Source of the DNA: Nocardia sp. NBC_01503
GTDB taxonomy: Bacteria; Actinomycetota; Actinomycetes; Mycobacteriales; Mycobacteriaceae
NCBI RefSeq assembly: GCF_036327755.1
Contig: NZ_CP109596.1
Location: 6,138,001 to 6,202,000 of the forward strand
DNA: 64,000 bases
Direction: 5' to 3'
Shown: in pieces, positions 51,231 through 60,040 of the stretch
Layout of the letters: each line of letters begins with the position of its first letter
Numbering within the stretch: the first letter of the stretch is position 1
Translations under genes and position numbers: made by a program
Notes under the pieces: model-generated
Database searches by the model: none
The model's input: the letters and a program-made list of their open reading frames with translations, nothing else
Told to the model about the DNA's origin: nothing

Positions 51231-51256
51231 AGCGCCCGTTCGCGGGGTCGGGCGTT
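51231..51256. terminator. Hairpin between convergent tautomerase and TetR genes
   Basis: AGCGCCCG (51231-51238) pairs with CGGGCGTT (51249-51256), eight pairs including one G-T, ten-base loop. It sits 30 bases after the tautomerase stop and touches the TetR stop. Confidence 0.5.
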
Positions 51257-51936
51257 CAGGCTCCGTACGAGGTGACGATCCGCACGATCAGGTCGAGAGT
51301 GTACTCGAATTCCTGATCGCGGTCGAAATGAGCCAGATACGGCGCGGCCGGGACGAGGGTTGGGAGGCCCGAGTCCTGGAGCGCGCGTTGACGTTCGGCG
51401 ATTTCCGCCGGATCGGCGGTACCGAAGGTCGGTCCGGCGGAGACCTCGCGGAGCAGCGTTCCCACGAGGGTGGCCAGCAGGGTTCTGAGCAGATGGACCG
51501 CTTGCTCCGGGGCGATTCCGGCGCGGTGCAGCAGGGCGAGAATCGCTTCGGTCGGAGTGAGGCCCACCGGTGAGGAGAGCTGGCGGGTCAGCACCAGCAT
51601 CGCGGCCTCGGGATGGGCGAGAGTGACGCGCCGGAACTCATGGGCCAGCGCCCGCAGATCGCCGTCGAGCGAATCGGTCGGCGCGGGGATGTGGAGTTGG
51701 CCCAGGATATGTTCGGCGACCGCATCGAGCAGGTCGTCCTTGCCCTCGATGTGGTGATAGAGGCTCTTGGCATCGACGCCGAGCATCCGGCTGACCGATC
51801 GCATACTCACCGCCGCGATGCCCTCGGTATCGATCACGGAGAGCGCCGCCCGCTGGATCGCCGCGCGCGAGAGCTGAGCCTCGGTCTTGGGTGGTCGTCC
51901 CCGTCGGGGCCGCGCCGGAGTGGCCGCATCGGTCAT
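51256..51936 (-). CDS. TetR-family regulator (TetR_C type)
   Basis: Repressor of 226 residues from ATG 51936. A basic N-terminal arm (ARPRRGRPPKTEAQLSRAAI) precedes the helix-turn-helix (MRSVSRMLGVDAKSLYHHIE, then GKDDLLDAV). The C-terminal 130 residues match the tetracycline-repressor type. It is divergent from the SnoaL-like/MBL operon with two copies of an operator dyad in the gap, so it is the probable repressor of both sides. Confidence 0.9.
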   Translation of the reverse strand: MTDAATPARPRRGRPPKTEAQLSRAAIQRAALSVIDTEGIAAVSMRSVSRMLGVDAKSLYHHIEGKDDLLDAVAEHILGQLHIPAPTDSLDGDLRALAHEFRRVTLAHPEAAMLVLTRQLSSPVGLTPTEAILALLHRAGIAPEQAVHLLRTLLATLVGTLLREVSAGPTFGTADPAEIAERQRALQDSGLPTLVPAAPYLAHFDRDQEFEYTLDLIVRIVTSYGA

Positions 51937-51955
51937 GGGTTCACCATTGCATATT

Positions 51956-52000
51956 TCCACGGCGTGGGTTTAATCTGACGTGTATTCCCACGCCGTGGGA
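51956..52000. promoter_or_regulatory. Two-copy TetR operator around the promoter of the SnoaL-like/MBL operon
   Basis: TCCACGGCGTGGGT (51956-51969) and TCCCACGCCGTGGGA (51986-52000) are versions of the dyad CCCACGCCGTGGG. A possible -10 (TAATCT, 51971-51976) lies between them, so bound repressor would block the polymerase. Confidence 0.7.
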
Positions 52001-52017
52001 TTACAGGAGATTCGCAA

Positions 52018-52580
52018 TGACCGACCGCTTCGCCATACCGCCCGTTGCGGTGCTTCGGGCCCGTGAGCAGCTAGTTCTCGATCACTTTCACGATGAGGTG
52101 CGCCAGGACTGGGACGATGTCCTCGCGACTTTCCCGCACCCGCACTACGAGATCATTCCGACCCTGACCATTCATGACGGTGACACCGCGGTGCGCGACT
52201 ACTACCACGACACCCGCATCGCCTTCCCGGATCAGGATCACGAGATCATCGCCCTGCGACACAGCGCCGATGCCGTGATTGTCGAATTCTGGCTGCTGGG
52301 TACGCATTTGGGGCCACTCGGCGGCATTCCGCCCACGGGCTCGAAGCATCGCACCCGCATGACGGCGTATTTCGTCTTCGACGAGAACGAGAAGCTGACC
52401 GCCGAGCGCATCTACTTCGACACGCTCACCATGCTGAAGCAGCTCATCGGCGGCCTGAAGCTGCGCGATCCGCGCACCTGGCCCCTGGTGATTCGTGCCT
52501 TACGCGGTCTGCTCGCCATGTCGAGCGACCCCAGCCCCGCGCTTGTCGACACAGCGCCCGCGGACCTGTCGGCTCGATGA
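52018..52580 (+). CDS. SnoaL/NTF2-like protein
   Basis: A 187-residue protein. The central 120 residues follow the SnoaL-like (NTF2) cone fold: DWDDVLATFPHPHYEIIPTL, GDTAVRDYYHDTRIAFPDQD, VEFWLLGTHLGPLGGIPPTG and FVFDENEKLTAERIYFD. Such proteins act as small-molecule cyclases, hydrolases or isomerases. AGGAGATTCGCA precedes ATG 52018. Its stop overlaps the start of the MBL hydrolase gene (ATGA), so the two act together under the divergent TetR. Confidence 0.82.
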
Positions 52581-53368
52581 AGGTCCACCATCTCAACTGC
52601 GGCACAATGCATCCGCCCGCCACACCCGGCGGACTGGTCTGCCATGTCCTACTCGTCGAGACCGATCACGGTCTGGCACTCATCGATTCGGGTCTCGGCC
52701 TGCGCGATGCCGAACAGCCGATACGACGCTTCGGCCTGGCGCGCTGCTATGTGCGGCCCGTCTTCGATCCCGCTGAAGCCGCGATCAACCAGATCCGGCA
52801 GCTCGGCTTCGATCCGTGCGATGTCCGGCATATCGTGCTCACCCACTTCGACGCCGACCACACCGGCGGCCTCGCCGACTTTCCCTGGGCGCGAGTACAT
52901 CTCACCGATGCCGAAGCGCTGGCCGCGCAGCACCCGGGAAACCTGGTCGAATGGCAGCGCTATCCCCGGGCGCACCGCGAACACGGTCCCGACCTCGTCG
53001 AATACGCGCCCACCGGTGAATCGTGGCGCGGCTTCCCGAGCGCTCGGGAGCTCACCGAGATCGCCCCCGGCATCGTGCTCATCAACCTGCCCGGCCACTC
53101 ACGCGGTCACGCCGCCATCGCCGTCGATGCCGGATCGCGGTGGATCCTGCACGCCGGAGATTCCTTCTACCACCACGGCCAACTCGACGGCAGCCGAACC
53201 GCCCCGCTCGCCCTGACGGCGATGGAGCGTCTCGTCGCCGCCGACCGGAGCCGGGTCCGGGCCAATCACGAACGGCTGACCCGGCTTTGGTCAGCCGCCG
53301 AGCCGGACCTGCTCCTGGTGAACTCGCACGACCCGCACTTGTTCGAACGGGCGAATCAACCGGTGTGA
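52577..53368 (+). CDS. MBL-fold metallo-hydrolase (lactonase-like)
   Basis: Zinc hydrolase of 263 residues with the motif THFDADH (H90-x-D92-x-D94-H95), a later LPGHSRGHAAIAV (third His) and ILHAGDSFYHH (bridging Asp). This pattern matches the AHL-lactonase/AttM side of the metallo-beta-lactamase superfamily. It is co-translated with the SnoaL-like gene and probably opens a lactone or ester that the TetR repressor senses. Quorum quenching is possible but unproven. It overlaps the M1 peptidase gene by 13 bases at its 3' end. Confidence 0.87.
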   Translation: MKVHHLNCGTMHPPATPGGLVCHVLLVETDHGLALIDSGLGLRDAEQPIRRFGLARCYVRPVFDPAEAAINQIRQLGFDPCDVRHIVLTHFDADHTGGLADFPWARVHLTDAEALAAQHPGNLVEWQRYPRAHREHGPDLVEYAPTGESWRGFPSARELTEIAPGIVLINLPGHSRGHAAIAVDAGSRWILHAGDSFYHHGQLDGSRTAPLALTAMERLVAADRSRVRANHERLTRLWSAAEPDLLLVNSHDPHLFERANQPV

Positions 53369-54696
53369 CTCGGCGGTGCGAGCTGGGGGAGGGGTAGGCT
53401 GTAGAGCCAGCCATCCCACAGCCCGCGCAGTGAAGTATCGCTGTAATGCCCTGCCAGGTCGGTGAATTCGTCGGTGGTGACCGAGGCGTGCCTATAGCGC
53501 GTGGTCCACTCGCGCAGCAGGTTGAAGAACTTCGGGTCGCCCAAGTGCAGGCGCAGTGCGTGCAGGGTGATCGCGCCGCGCTTGTAGACGCGGTCATCGA
53601 ACATGCGGGCCGGGCCGGGATCGCCGATGAGGATGTCCTGGGAGTTCCGCGAGAGCATGTGGTGCGCTGCCCGGGCCAGTTGGTCGGCGCTCTGCTCGCC
53701 GGCGGCCTCGGACCAGATCCACTCCGCGTAACAGGCGAATCCCTCGTGCAGCCAGATATCGCGCCACTGTCGCAGGGTGAGGCTGTTACCGAACCATTGG
53801 TGTGCGAGCTCGTGTGCGACAAGGCGTTCCGAGCCGCGCCGCCCGTCGCAGTGATTCGCGCCGAAGATCGAGATGCCCTGCGCCTCGATGGGGATCTCCA
53901 GCTCGTCATCGGTGATGACGACCGTGTACCCCTCGAACGGATAGGGCCCGAACTTCTCGGTGAAGACCTCCATCATTCGCGGTTGCCGCGCGAAATCGTG
54001 CTCGAAGGCCGCGCGCAGCCGCAGGGGCAGTACGGCCTGCATGGGCACCGCACCGCGGGGCGCCTCCAGGCGATGCTTGCGATACGGCCCGATCTGGATG
54101 GTGGCCAGATAGGTGGCCATCGGCTCGGGCTGCTCGTACACCCAGGTGGTCTGGCTGGCCTTGGTCTGCTTACGCATGAGCGTGCCATTGGCCAGCGCGT
54201 AGTACGGGGTGTCGGTGGTGATCGAAATGCGGTAGGAGGCTTTGGAACTCGGGTGGTCGTCACAGGGATACCAGGAGGCCGCGCCATTGGGCTGGCTGGC
54301 CACGAGAGCGCCCTCGGTGAGCTCCTCCCAGCCGACCTCGCCCCACTGTCCACGCAGCGGTGTCGGCACCCCGTTGTACTGCACGACCACGGCGAGCACA
54401 CCGCCCGCCGGGATCCGTTGTGCGGGAGTGATGATCAGCTTCCCGCGCTGATGGGTGTACTTCGAGGCCCGCGCGCCATTGACGAAAACCTTCGAAACCG
54501 TCAGCGACTGCGCCAGATCCAGCGCGTACCGATCCATCACCGATGTGGTCACCGCGGTGATCTCCGCGCGCCCGCTGAGCCGGTTGCTGGCTACCTTGTA
54601 GACCAACTCCAGCTCGTACCGCGACACCCGGTAGCCACGATTCCCGTTCTGCGGCAGGTAATCGTCGATCGGCTCCGCGTCGAACCCGGCCGGCAT
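53356..54696 (-). CDS. M1-family zinc metallopeptidase (aminopeptidase type)
   Basis: A 446-residue peptidase. The N-terminal beta domain spans about 20-200 and the thermolysin-like domain about 205-446. Zinc site HELAHQ (H295, E296, H299) with E318 in LHEGFACYAEW is intact. The usual GxMEN exopeptidase loop is replaced by EIPIEAQGISIFG near 267-279, so substrate binding may differ. It is half the size of classical M1 enzymes and has no signal peptide. Its ATG overlaps the stop of the Pls-type synthetase gene by one base (TGATG). Known epsilon-poly-lysine producers carry zinc aminopeptidases that degrade their own polymer. By analogy this enzyme may trim or degrade the product of the upstream synthetase. 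Confidence 0.88.
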   Translation of the reverse strand: MPAGFDAEPIDDYLPQNGNRGYRVSRYELELVYKVASNRLSGRAEITAVTTSVMDRYALDLAQSLTVSKVFVNGARASKYTHQRGKLIITPAQRIPAGGVLAVVVQYNGVPTPLRGQWGEVGWEELTEGALVASQPNGAASWYPCDDHPSSKASYRISITTDTPYYALANGTLMRKQTKASQTTWVYEQPEPMATYLATIQIGPYRKHRLEAPRGAVPMQAVLPLRLRAAFEHDFARQPRMMEVFTEKFGPYPFEGYTVVITDDELEIPIEAQGISIFGANHCDGRRGSERLVAHELAHQWFGNSLTLRQWRDIWLHEGFACYAEWIWSEAAGEQSADQLARAAHHMLSRNSQDILIGDPGPARMFDDRVYKRGAITLHALRLHLGDPKFFNLLREWTTRYRHASVTTDEFTDLAGHYSDTSLRGLWDGWLYSLPLPQLAPPSHTG

Positions 54697-57600
54697 CACT
54701 GGCCCGCTCCGGACTGCGGCCACGGCGCGATGGGGTTGCCCCACCAGCGCGTGGACGGCGGCACGGTATCACCGCGCATGACCAGGGACGCGGGTCCGAT
54801 GGTCGCGCCCGCGCCGATGCTCGCGGCGGGCAGGGCGACGCAGTGCGGTCCCAAAGTGGCTCCGGCACCGAGGGTTACGGTGTCCATGGCCATGATTCGA
54901 TCATGGAACAGATGGGTCTGCACCACACAGCCGCGTTCCACGGTCGCGCCGTCACCGAGTGTCACCAGGTCAGCCTCCGGTAGCCAATAGGACTCGCACC
55001 ATACCCCGCGGCCGATCTTGGCGCCGAGTCCACGCAGCCACAGATTCAGCACCGGCGTACCGGTCGCGGCGCGGGCGAACCACGGTGCGGCAACATGTTC
55101 CACGAAGGTGTCCGCGACCTCGTTGCGCCAGACGAACGAGGACCACAGCGGATGCTCCACCCGCCCGATCCGCCCGACCAGCAACCATTTGGCGATGACC
55201 GAGCAGGCCCCGGCCACGGCACCGGCGGCCAGCAGCACCAGCCCGCTGAGCAGTGCGGTGGCCAGATGCCCGAGGTGCTGGGCCAGCCATGCCAGGGTGA
55301 ACAGCACGCCCAGGCCGATGGCGAAGGTCACCAGCACCGGGATCAAACGGCAGGTCTCGACAATGCCGCGCGCCACCCGCAGCCGCCAGGACGGATCGAA
55401 AGTGCGTGCGGTATCGGAGCTTCCGGCGGTGCGGCGCAGGCGTACGGGCGGACTTCCCAGCCAGGAAGAGCCCGCCTTGGCCTTGGACGGTGCGGCCGAG
55501 AGGACCGCGACCAGCCCGTTCTTGGGCACCCGGCGACCGGGCGCGGTCATACCCGAATTGCCGAGGAAGGCGCGCTTGCCGACCTTGGCCTCACCGATAT
55601 GCAGCCAGCCGCCGCCGAGTTCATAACTGGCGATCATGGTGTCGTCGGCCAGGAACGCACCATCGGAGACCGTGGTGAACTTCGGCAGTAGCAGCACGGT
55701 GGAGGCTTCGACGTGTTTGCCGATCTTCGCACCGAGCAGGCGCAGCCAGACCGGGGTCAAAAGGCTTGCGTAGAGCGGGAACAGGAAGGTGCGGGCGGAG
55801 TCCAGCAGCCGTTCGGTGGCCCAGGTCTGCCAGCCGACGCGGCTGCGCACCGGGTGGTATCCGGCGGTGAGTCCGATGCTGAACAGTCGCACCGCGATAA
55901 TCGTCACCGCGGCGTACACGCCGAGGCTGAGCAACGCGGCCACCGGCAGTATCGCGAACGCGCGCCCGAGTCCCGCTGTGAGGGTGGTGGTATCGCGAAT
56001 CCACCAGGCGATCAACGCGCCACCGGTGGCGAGTCCGAGAATCGGCACCGCGGCCAGGGCCATGGAGGTGATGCCGAAGATGGCGATCCACTGGGGTGCG
56101 CGCGCGGGGGTGTGATCGGGCCAGCCGTGCTGTGCCTTACCGACCTTCACCGCCGGTGAACCGGCCCACGCCTGATCGGCCTTGACCCGGCCGGAGACCG
56201 CCGAACCCGGCGCGATCTCGGCGTTCTTACCGATCCTGGTGCCGGGCAGCAGAATCGAGCGCGCACCGATCACCGCGCCCGGGCCGATGCTGATCGGGCC
56301 GATGTGCACCAGATCGCCGTCGATCCAGTATCCGGACAGGTCGACCTCGGGTTCGACACTGCAGCCGTCGCCGAGTTCGAGCAAGCCGGTGACCGGCGGC
56401 AGGGTGTGCAGATCCACGCCCTTGCCGATGCGCGCGCCCAGGGCGCGCGCGAACGGCACCATCCACGGTGCGCCGGAGAGGTTCTCGGCCCCGCTGGCCT
56501 CGGACAGTCGTACGGCCGTCCACAGCCGCAGATGCACCGCACCGCCGCGCGGATGGGTTCCGGCCGCCACGGTGCTCAGCAGCAGCCGGGAACCCGCCAC
56601 GCACAATGCCATTCGGCCGGGCGGGGAGATGAACAGCAGGAAGGCGATGAGCGCCCACCACCATGACAGGTGCGGCAGCCACGGCAGCGAATCGGTCCAG
56701 GACGCGATATTGCCGACAATCGCCAGCCAGGTCAGCCACTGCAATCCGGTCAGCGTGGTGAGCGGAATGGTGGCCAGTACCTGGAACAGCTGTGCGGGCA
56801 GGGGAACCGGGCGGACCACGCGCTCCTGTGCGGCGGCGACCGGCGCGGTGGCGTCCAGCAGGGCGGCCAGCGCGCCGAGTCGCGGCTGATCGTAGAGATC
56901 GGCGACGGTGATCTGCGGATGCCGTTCCCGCAATCCGGTCACCAACTGCGCGGCCGCGAGTGAGCCGCCGCCCAGATCGAAGAAGTCGGCGTTCGGATCG
57001 GTGACCTCCGCGCCCAGAATCGAATCCCACAGTCCGGCAACCCATTGCTCGGTCGGGGTGAGCCCGGGATCGACCTCGGCGACCTTGGGCAGCGGCCACG
57101 GCAGCGCATCCCGATCGACCTTGCCGGAGGTGCGGGTCGGCATATCGGTGACCACGGCCAGGCGCGGTACCAGCGGAGCCGGAAGTTGTTCGGCGAGAAT
57201 GGCTCGCGCGGCCTTGAGGTCGTAGTCGTTGCCCGGTCCGGTGAGGTAGCCGACCAGAATCTTATTGCCCGCCTTGGTGGTTCGAATGGCGGCCGCGCCA
57301 CCGGTGACTCCGGGCAGATGCTGGAGCGCGTTGTCGATCTCGCCGAGTTCGATTCGGCGGCCGCCCAGCTTGATCTGATCATCGGCGCGGCCCAGGAATA
57401 CCAGGCCCTCGCTGTCATTGCGCACCAGATCACCACTGCGATAGGCGCGGTCCCAGCCGACGGACTCCAGGGGCGCGTACTTCTCCGCATCCTTGGCCGG
57501 GTCCAGATAGCGGGCCAGGCCGACGCCGCCGATGACGAGTTCACCGGATTCGCCCTCGGCGACCGGGTTTCCTGCGGAGTCGATGACGGTCAGATCCCAG

Positions 57601-58604
57601 CCGTCCAGGGGTAGCCCGATGCGCACCGGCCAGGAGCCGTTCAGCAGCGCCGCGCAGGCGACCACGGTGGCCTCGGTGGGGCCGTAGGTGTTCCACACCT
57701 CGCGATCGGTGGTCCCGGCGAGCTTCTCCGCCAGCTCCGGCGGCACCGCCTCGCCGCCGAAGATGAGCAGCCGGACCGCGTCCAGGGCCTCGGCGGGCCA
57801 GGTCGCCGCCAGCGTCGGCACGGTGGAGACAATGCTGATCTCACGGCGCACCAGCCACGGTCCCAGATCCGCGCCGGTGCGCACCAGCGCGCGCGGCGCG
57901 GGCACCAGGCACGCTCCGTGCCGCCAGGCCAGCCACATCTCCTCGCAGGAGGCGTCGAAGGCGACCGAGAGTCCGGCCAGTACGCGATCACCGGGGGCGA
58001 TCGGCTCCTGCCGGAGGAACAGCCGGGCCTCGGCATCGACGAAGGCCGCGGCATTGCGATGGGTCACCGCAACGCCTTTCGGTGTTCCGGTGGAGCCGGA
58101 GGTGAAGATGATCCAGGCGTCATCGGCGGGCGTCGGGTGCGCGGTCGACTCGGTCCTGGATTCGGTTGTCACACCGGTGCTTCGGATGCCCTCGCCGGTG
58201 ACGATGGCGCTCACCCTCGCCTCACCGAAGACCAGGCGCGCCCGCTCGTCGGGATCATCGGCGTCCACGGGCACATACGCGGCACCGGCGTGCAGCACCG
58301 CGAGGATGGTGATGTACAGCGCACCGGTCCCCGACGGCATGCGTACGCCGACCCGATCACCCGCGCGCACACCCGCCGCGGCCAGGCGGCCCACCTCGAT
58401 ATCGATTTCGCTCAGCAACTCCGAGTAGCTGAGCACCGCCGCACCGTCGTCGATGGCGGGTGCCTCGGGATGCGCCGCCGCGGTGGCGGCGAGAATATCG
58501 ACCAGGGTTCGGGCCGATGGTGCCAGTGTGGCCCGTAGCAACGGGCTGGCGCCCACCGCCGTATCGACCTGGGACTGCTGCATCGCGTCGTGCCCACCTC
58601 TCAT
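54696..58604 (-). CDS. Pls/PosA-family membrane non-ribosomal peptide synthetase
   Basis: A 1302-residue single-module enzyme of the kind that makes isopeptide-linked homo-poly(amino acids). Order: adenylation domain (about 30-505, IIFTSGSTGTPKG and YRSGDL), carrier domain with phosphopantetheine Ser548 (DLGGGSLAAAQL), then three pairs of membrane segment and soluble acyltransferase-like hexapeptide-repeat domain (membrane about 608-675, 838-912, 1085-1145; soluble about 690-825, 930-1060, 1160-1290). There is no thioesterase or normal condensation domain. Pocket residues by my alignment to GrsA are D217, A218, E221, S260, I281, G283, T306, V314, V315 and K495, i.e. DAESIGTVVK. The bacitracin lysine code as I recall it is DAESIGSVIK. 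Product inferred: a lysine homopolymer or oligomer, made at the membrane. Confidence 0.9.
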   Translation of the reverse strand: MRGGHDAMQQSQVDTAVGASPLLRATLAPSARTLVDILAATAAAHPEAPAIDDGAAVLSYSELLSEIDIEVGRLAAAGVRAGDRVGVRMPSGTGALYITILAVLHAGAAYVPVDADDPDERARLVFGEARVSAIVTGEGIRSTGVTTESRTESTAHPTPADDAWIIFTSGSTGTPKGVAVTHRNAAAFVDAEARLFLRQEPIAPGDRVLAGLSVAFDASCEEMWLAWRHGACLVPAPRALVRTGADLGPWLVRREISIVSTVPTLAATWPAEALDAVRLLIFGGEAVPPELAEKLAGTTDREVWNTYGPTEATVVACAALLNGSWPVRIGLPLDGWDLTVIDSAGNPVAEGESGELVIGGVGLARYLDPAKDAEKYAPLESVGWDRAYRSGDLVRNDSEGLVFLGRADDQIKLGGRRIELGEIDNALQHLPGVTGGAAAIRTTKAGNKILVGYLTGPGNDYDLKAARAILAEQLPAPLVPRLAVVTDMPTRTSGKVDRDALPWPLPKVAEVDPGLTPTEQWVAGLWDSILGAEVTDPNADFFDLGGGSLAAAQLVTGLRERHPQITVADLYDQPRLGALAALLDATAPVAAAQERVVRPVPLPAQLFQVLATIPLTTLTGLQWLTWLAIVGNIASWTDSLPWLPHLSWWWALIAFLLFISPPGRMALCVAGSRLLLSTVAAGTHPRGGAVHLRLWTAVRLSEASGAENLSGAPWMVPFARALGARIGKGVDLHTLPPVTGLLELGDGCSVEPEVDLSGYWIDGDLVHIGPISIGPGAVIGARSILLPGTRIGKNAEIAPGSAVSGRVKADQAWAGSPAVKVGKAQHGWPDHTPARAPQWIAIFGITSMALAAVPILGLATGGALIAWWIRDTTTLTAGLGRAFAILPVAALLSLGVYAAVTIIAVRLFSIGLTAGYHPVRSRVGWQTWATERLLDSARTFLFPLYASLLTPVWLRLLGAKIGKHVEASTVLLLPKFTTVSDGAFLADDTMIASYELGGGWLHIGEAKVGKRAFLGNSGMTAPGRRVPKNGLVAVLSAAPSKAKAGSSWLGSPPVRLRRTAGSSDTARTFDPSWRLRVARGIVETCRLIPVLVTFAIGLGVLFTLAWLAQHLGHLATALLSGLVLLAAGAVAGACSVIAKWLLVGRIGRVEHPLWSSFVWRNEVADTFVEHVAAPWFARAATGTPVLNLWLRGLGAKIGRGVWCESYWLPEADLVTLGDGATVERGCVVQTHLFHDRIMAMDTVTLGAGATLGPHCVALPAASIGAGATIGPASLVMRGDTVPPSTRWWGNPIAPWPQSGAGQ

Positions 58605-58750
58605 AGAACCGTTCGGCGCTCCGGCGTCTGTTGTTTCACACGAGGGTTACCAGCGGGCGAACTCCACGGTGACCAATTGTCCACGGTACTCGGCGAGTGG
58701 ATTGTCTGGTGTGTGCGGTTCACCGGCGCGCGGTGGGTAAGTTTCCGGAT

Positions 58751-59677
58751 ATGGCTTTCCCATCCGAATTTCTCGACCTGGCCAAGCGCGTGAACAATTG
58801 GGGCCGTTGGGGTTCCGACGACGAGATCGGCACGCTCAACCTCATCACCGACAATGTGGTGCGCGCGGCCGCCGCCGTGGTTCGCAGCGGGCGGCGGGTG
58901 CCGCTGGCGGTGCCGCTGAGCCAGCAGGGCATTCAGACCGGCATGATTCGCGGCCGAGTCAACCCACTCCACAGCATGATCGCGGTCAACTGGGAGATGT
59001 TCGGCCCCGATACGGTCGCCACCAGTGATGATGTGGTCACCATGGGCCTGCAGGCCGGAACCCATTGGGACGCTTTGCCGCACGTCTCGCGCGCGGGGCG
59101 GATCTACAACAATCGCCCGGCCTCCGGGATCACCGCCCACGGCGGGGCATCCCGCAGCGGTATCGACAAGGCCCGGCATATCGTCTCGCGGGGCGTACTG
59201 CTGGATGTGGCCGCGGCGCTCGGCGTCGAGCGGCTGGCCCCGGATTACGCCGTCGGCCCGGAGGAGTTGGAGGCGGCCGAGGAATTCGGCCGGGTTCGGG
59301 TCCGCCCGGGCGATCTGGTCTTGATTCGTACCGGTCAGATACGCCTTTTCCTCGCGGGCGACCGGGAAGGCTATGCGGTGCCGTCGCCGGGTCTGTCGGT
59401 GCGCTGCCCGGAATGGTTTCATGCGCGTGATGTCGCGGCCGTGGCCAATGACACGCTGACCTTCGAGATCTTCCCGCCGGAGATCGAGAATGTCTGGCTC
59501 GCCGTGCATGCGTTACATCTGGTGGAGATGGGCATGCTGCAGGGGCAGAACTGGAACCTCGAGGAGCTCTCCGAGGTCTGCGCCCAGGAACGCCGCTATG
59601 AATTCCTGCTCTCGGCGACTCCGGAACCCTTCGTCGGTGCGACCGGAGCTCCGGTCGCACCCATCGCGATTCTGTGA
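58751..59677 (+). CDS. Cyclase/kynurenine formamidase-like hydrolase
   Basis: Metal-dependent hydrolase of the cyclase family (PF04199 type), 308 residues from ATG 58751. The family metal-binding motif is visible as GLQAGTHWDALPHVSRAGR, then GIDKARHIVSRGVLLDVAAA and RPGDLVLIRTGQ. The subgroup with an N-terminal NWGRWGSDDEIGTLNLIT is widespread in actinomycetes and of unknown substrate; relatives hydrolyse formylkynurenine or cyclic amides. It is divergent from the synthetase gene. No other tryptophan-pathway gene is adjacent. Confidence 0.85.
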   Translation: MAFPSEFLDLAKRVNNWGRWGSDDEIGTLNLITDNVVRAAAAVVRSGRRVPLAVPLSQQGIQTGMIRGRVNPLHSMIAVNWEMFGPDTVATSDDVVTMGLQAGTHWDALPHVSRAGRIYNNRPASGITAHGGASRSGIDKARHIVSRGVLLDVAAALGVERLAPDYAVGPEELEAAEEFGRVRVRPGDLVLIRTGQIRLFLAGDREGYAVPSPGLSVRCPEWFHARDVAAVANDTLTFEIFPPEIENVWLAVHALHLVEMGMLQGQNWNLEELSEVCAQERRYEFLLSATPEPFVGATGAPVAPIAIL

Positions 59678-59825
59678 GATGAATATCGCCCGCGCGTCTT
59701 ATATGGCGCAGGGGCGATGTAGTTATCCGCATTCGGAGAATCGATGGATCGGCGGCGCATTCGAAGATAATTCCCGGTCAACCGATCACGATCGCCGCCG
59801 AATCGTCACGGCAACATGATCGGTG

Positions 59826-59831
59826 TACTAT
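59826..59831 (+). promoter_or_regulatory. Candidate -10 upstream of the ParA-like gene
   Basis: TACTAT, with TCGTCA 17 bases upstream (59803-59808) as a poor -35. It would give a long 5' leader of about 200 bases before the GTG at 60041, containing the dyads at 59848 and 59902. Confidence 0.3.
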
Positions 59832-59847
59832 CGTTCCACCCTGAAAG

Positions 59848-59868
59848 GAGTTGTAGTACAACTCTTTT
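59848..59868 (+). promoter_or_regulatory. Palindrome in the leader of the ParA-like gene
   Basis: GAGTTGTAGTACAACTC (59848-59864) is an 8-1-8 dyad followed by TTTT. As RNA it would fold with a six-pair stem and five-base loop before the T run; as DNA it looks like an operator. A second dyad, GTAACCGAAGTTAC, lies at 59902-59915. The rest of the 363-base gap 59678-60040 holds no gene I can support. Confidence 0.4.
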
Positions 59869-60040
59869 GAGCCTCGAGTATCGGCAAGGGGGGATGGCGC
59901 AGTAACCGAAGTTACTTCATCGAAGACGTGGTAGTGCAGGGGTGTCCGTCGGCACGGTGTGGGTGCCGAGCGGGACGTATTCGATCGGTTGCGCTGCCGC
60001 GTGTCCTACAGGCGATGCCGCTCGCACAAAGGAATTTCGA

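Noticed and set aside
53446..54990. A 514-codon frame antisense to the M1 peptidase gene
   Set aside because: Shadow frame; no recognisable domain, and the opposite strand encodes an intact zinc site.
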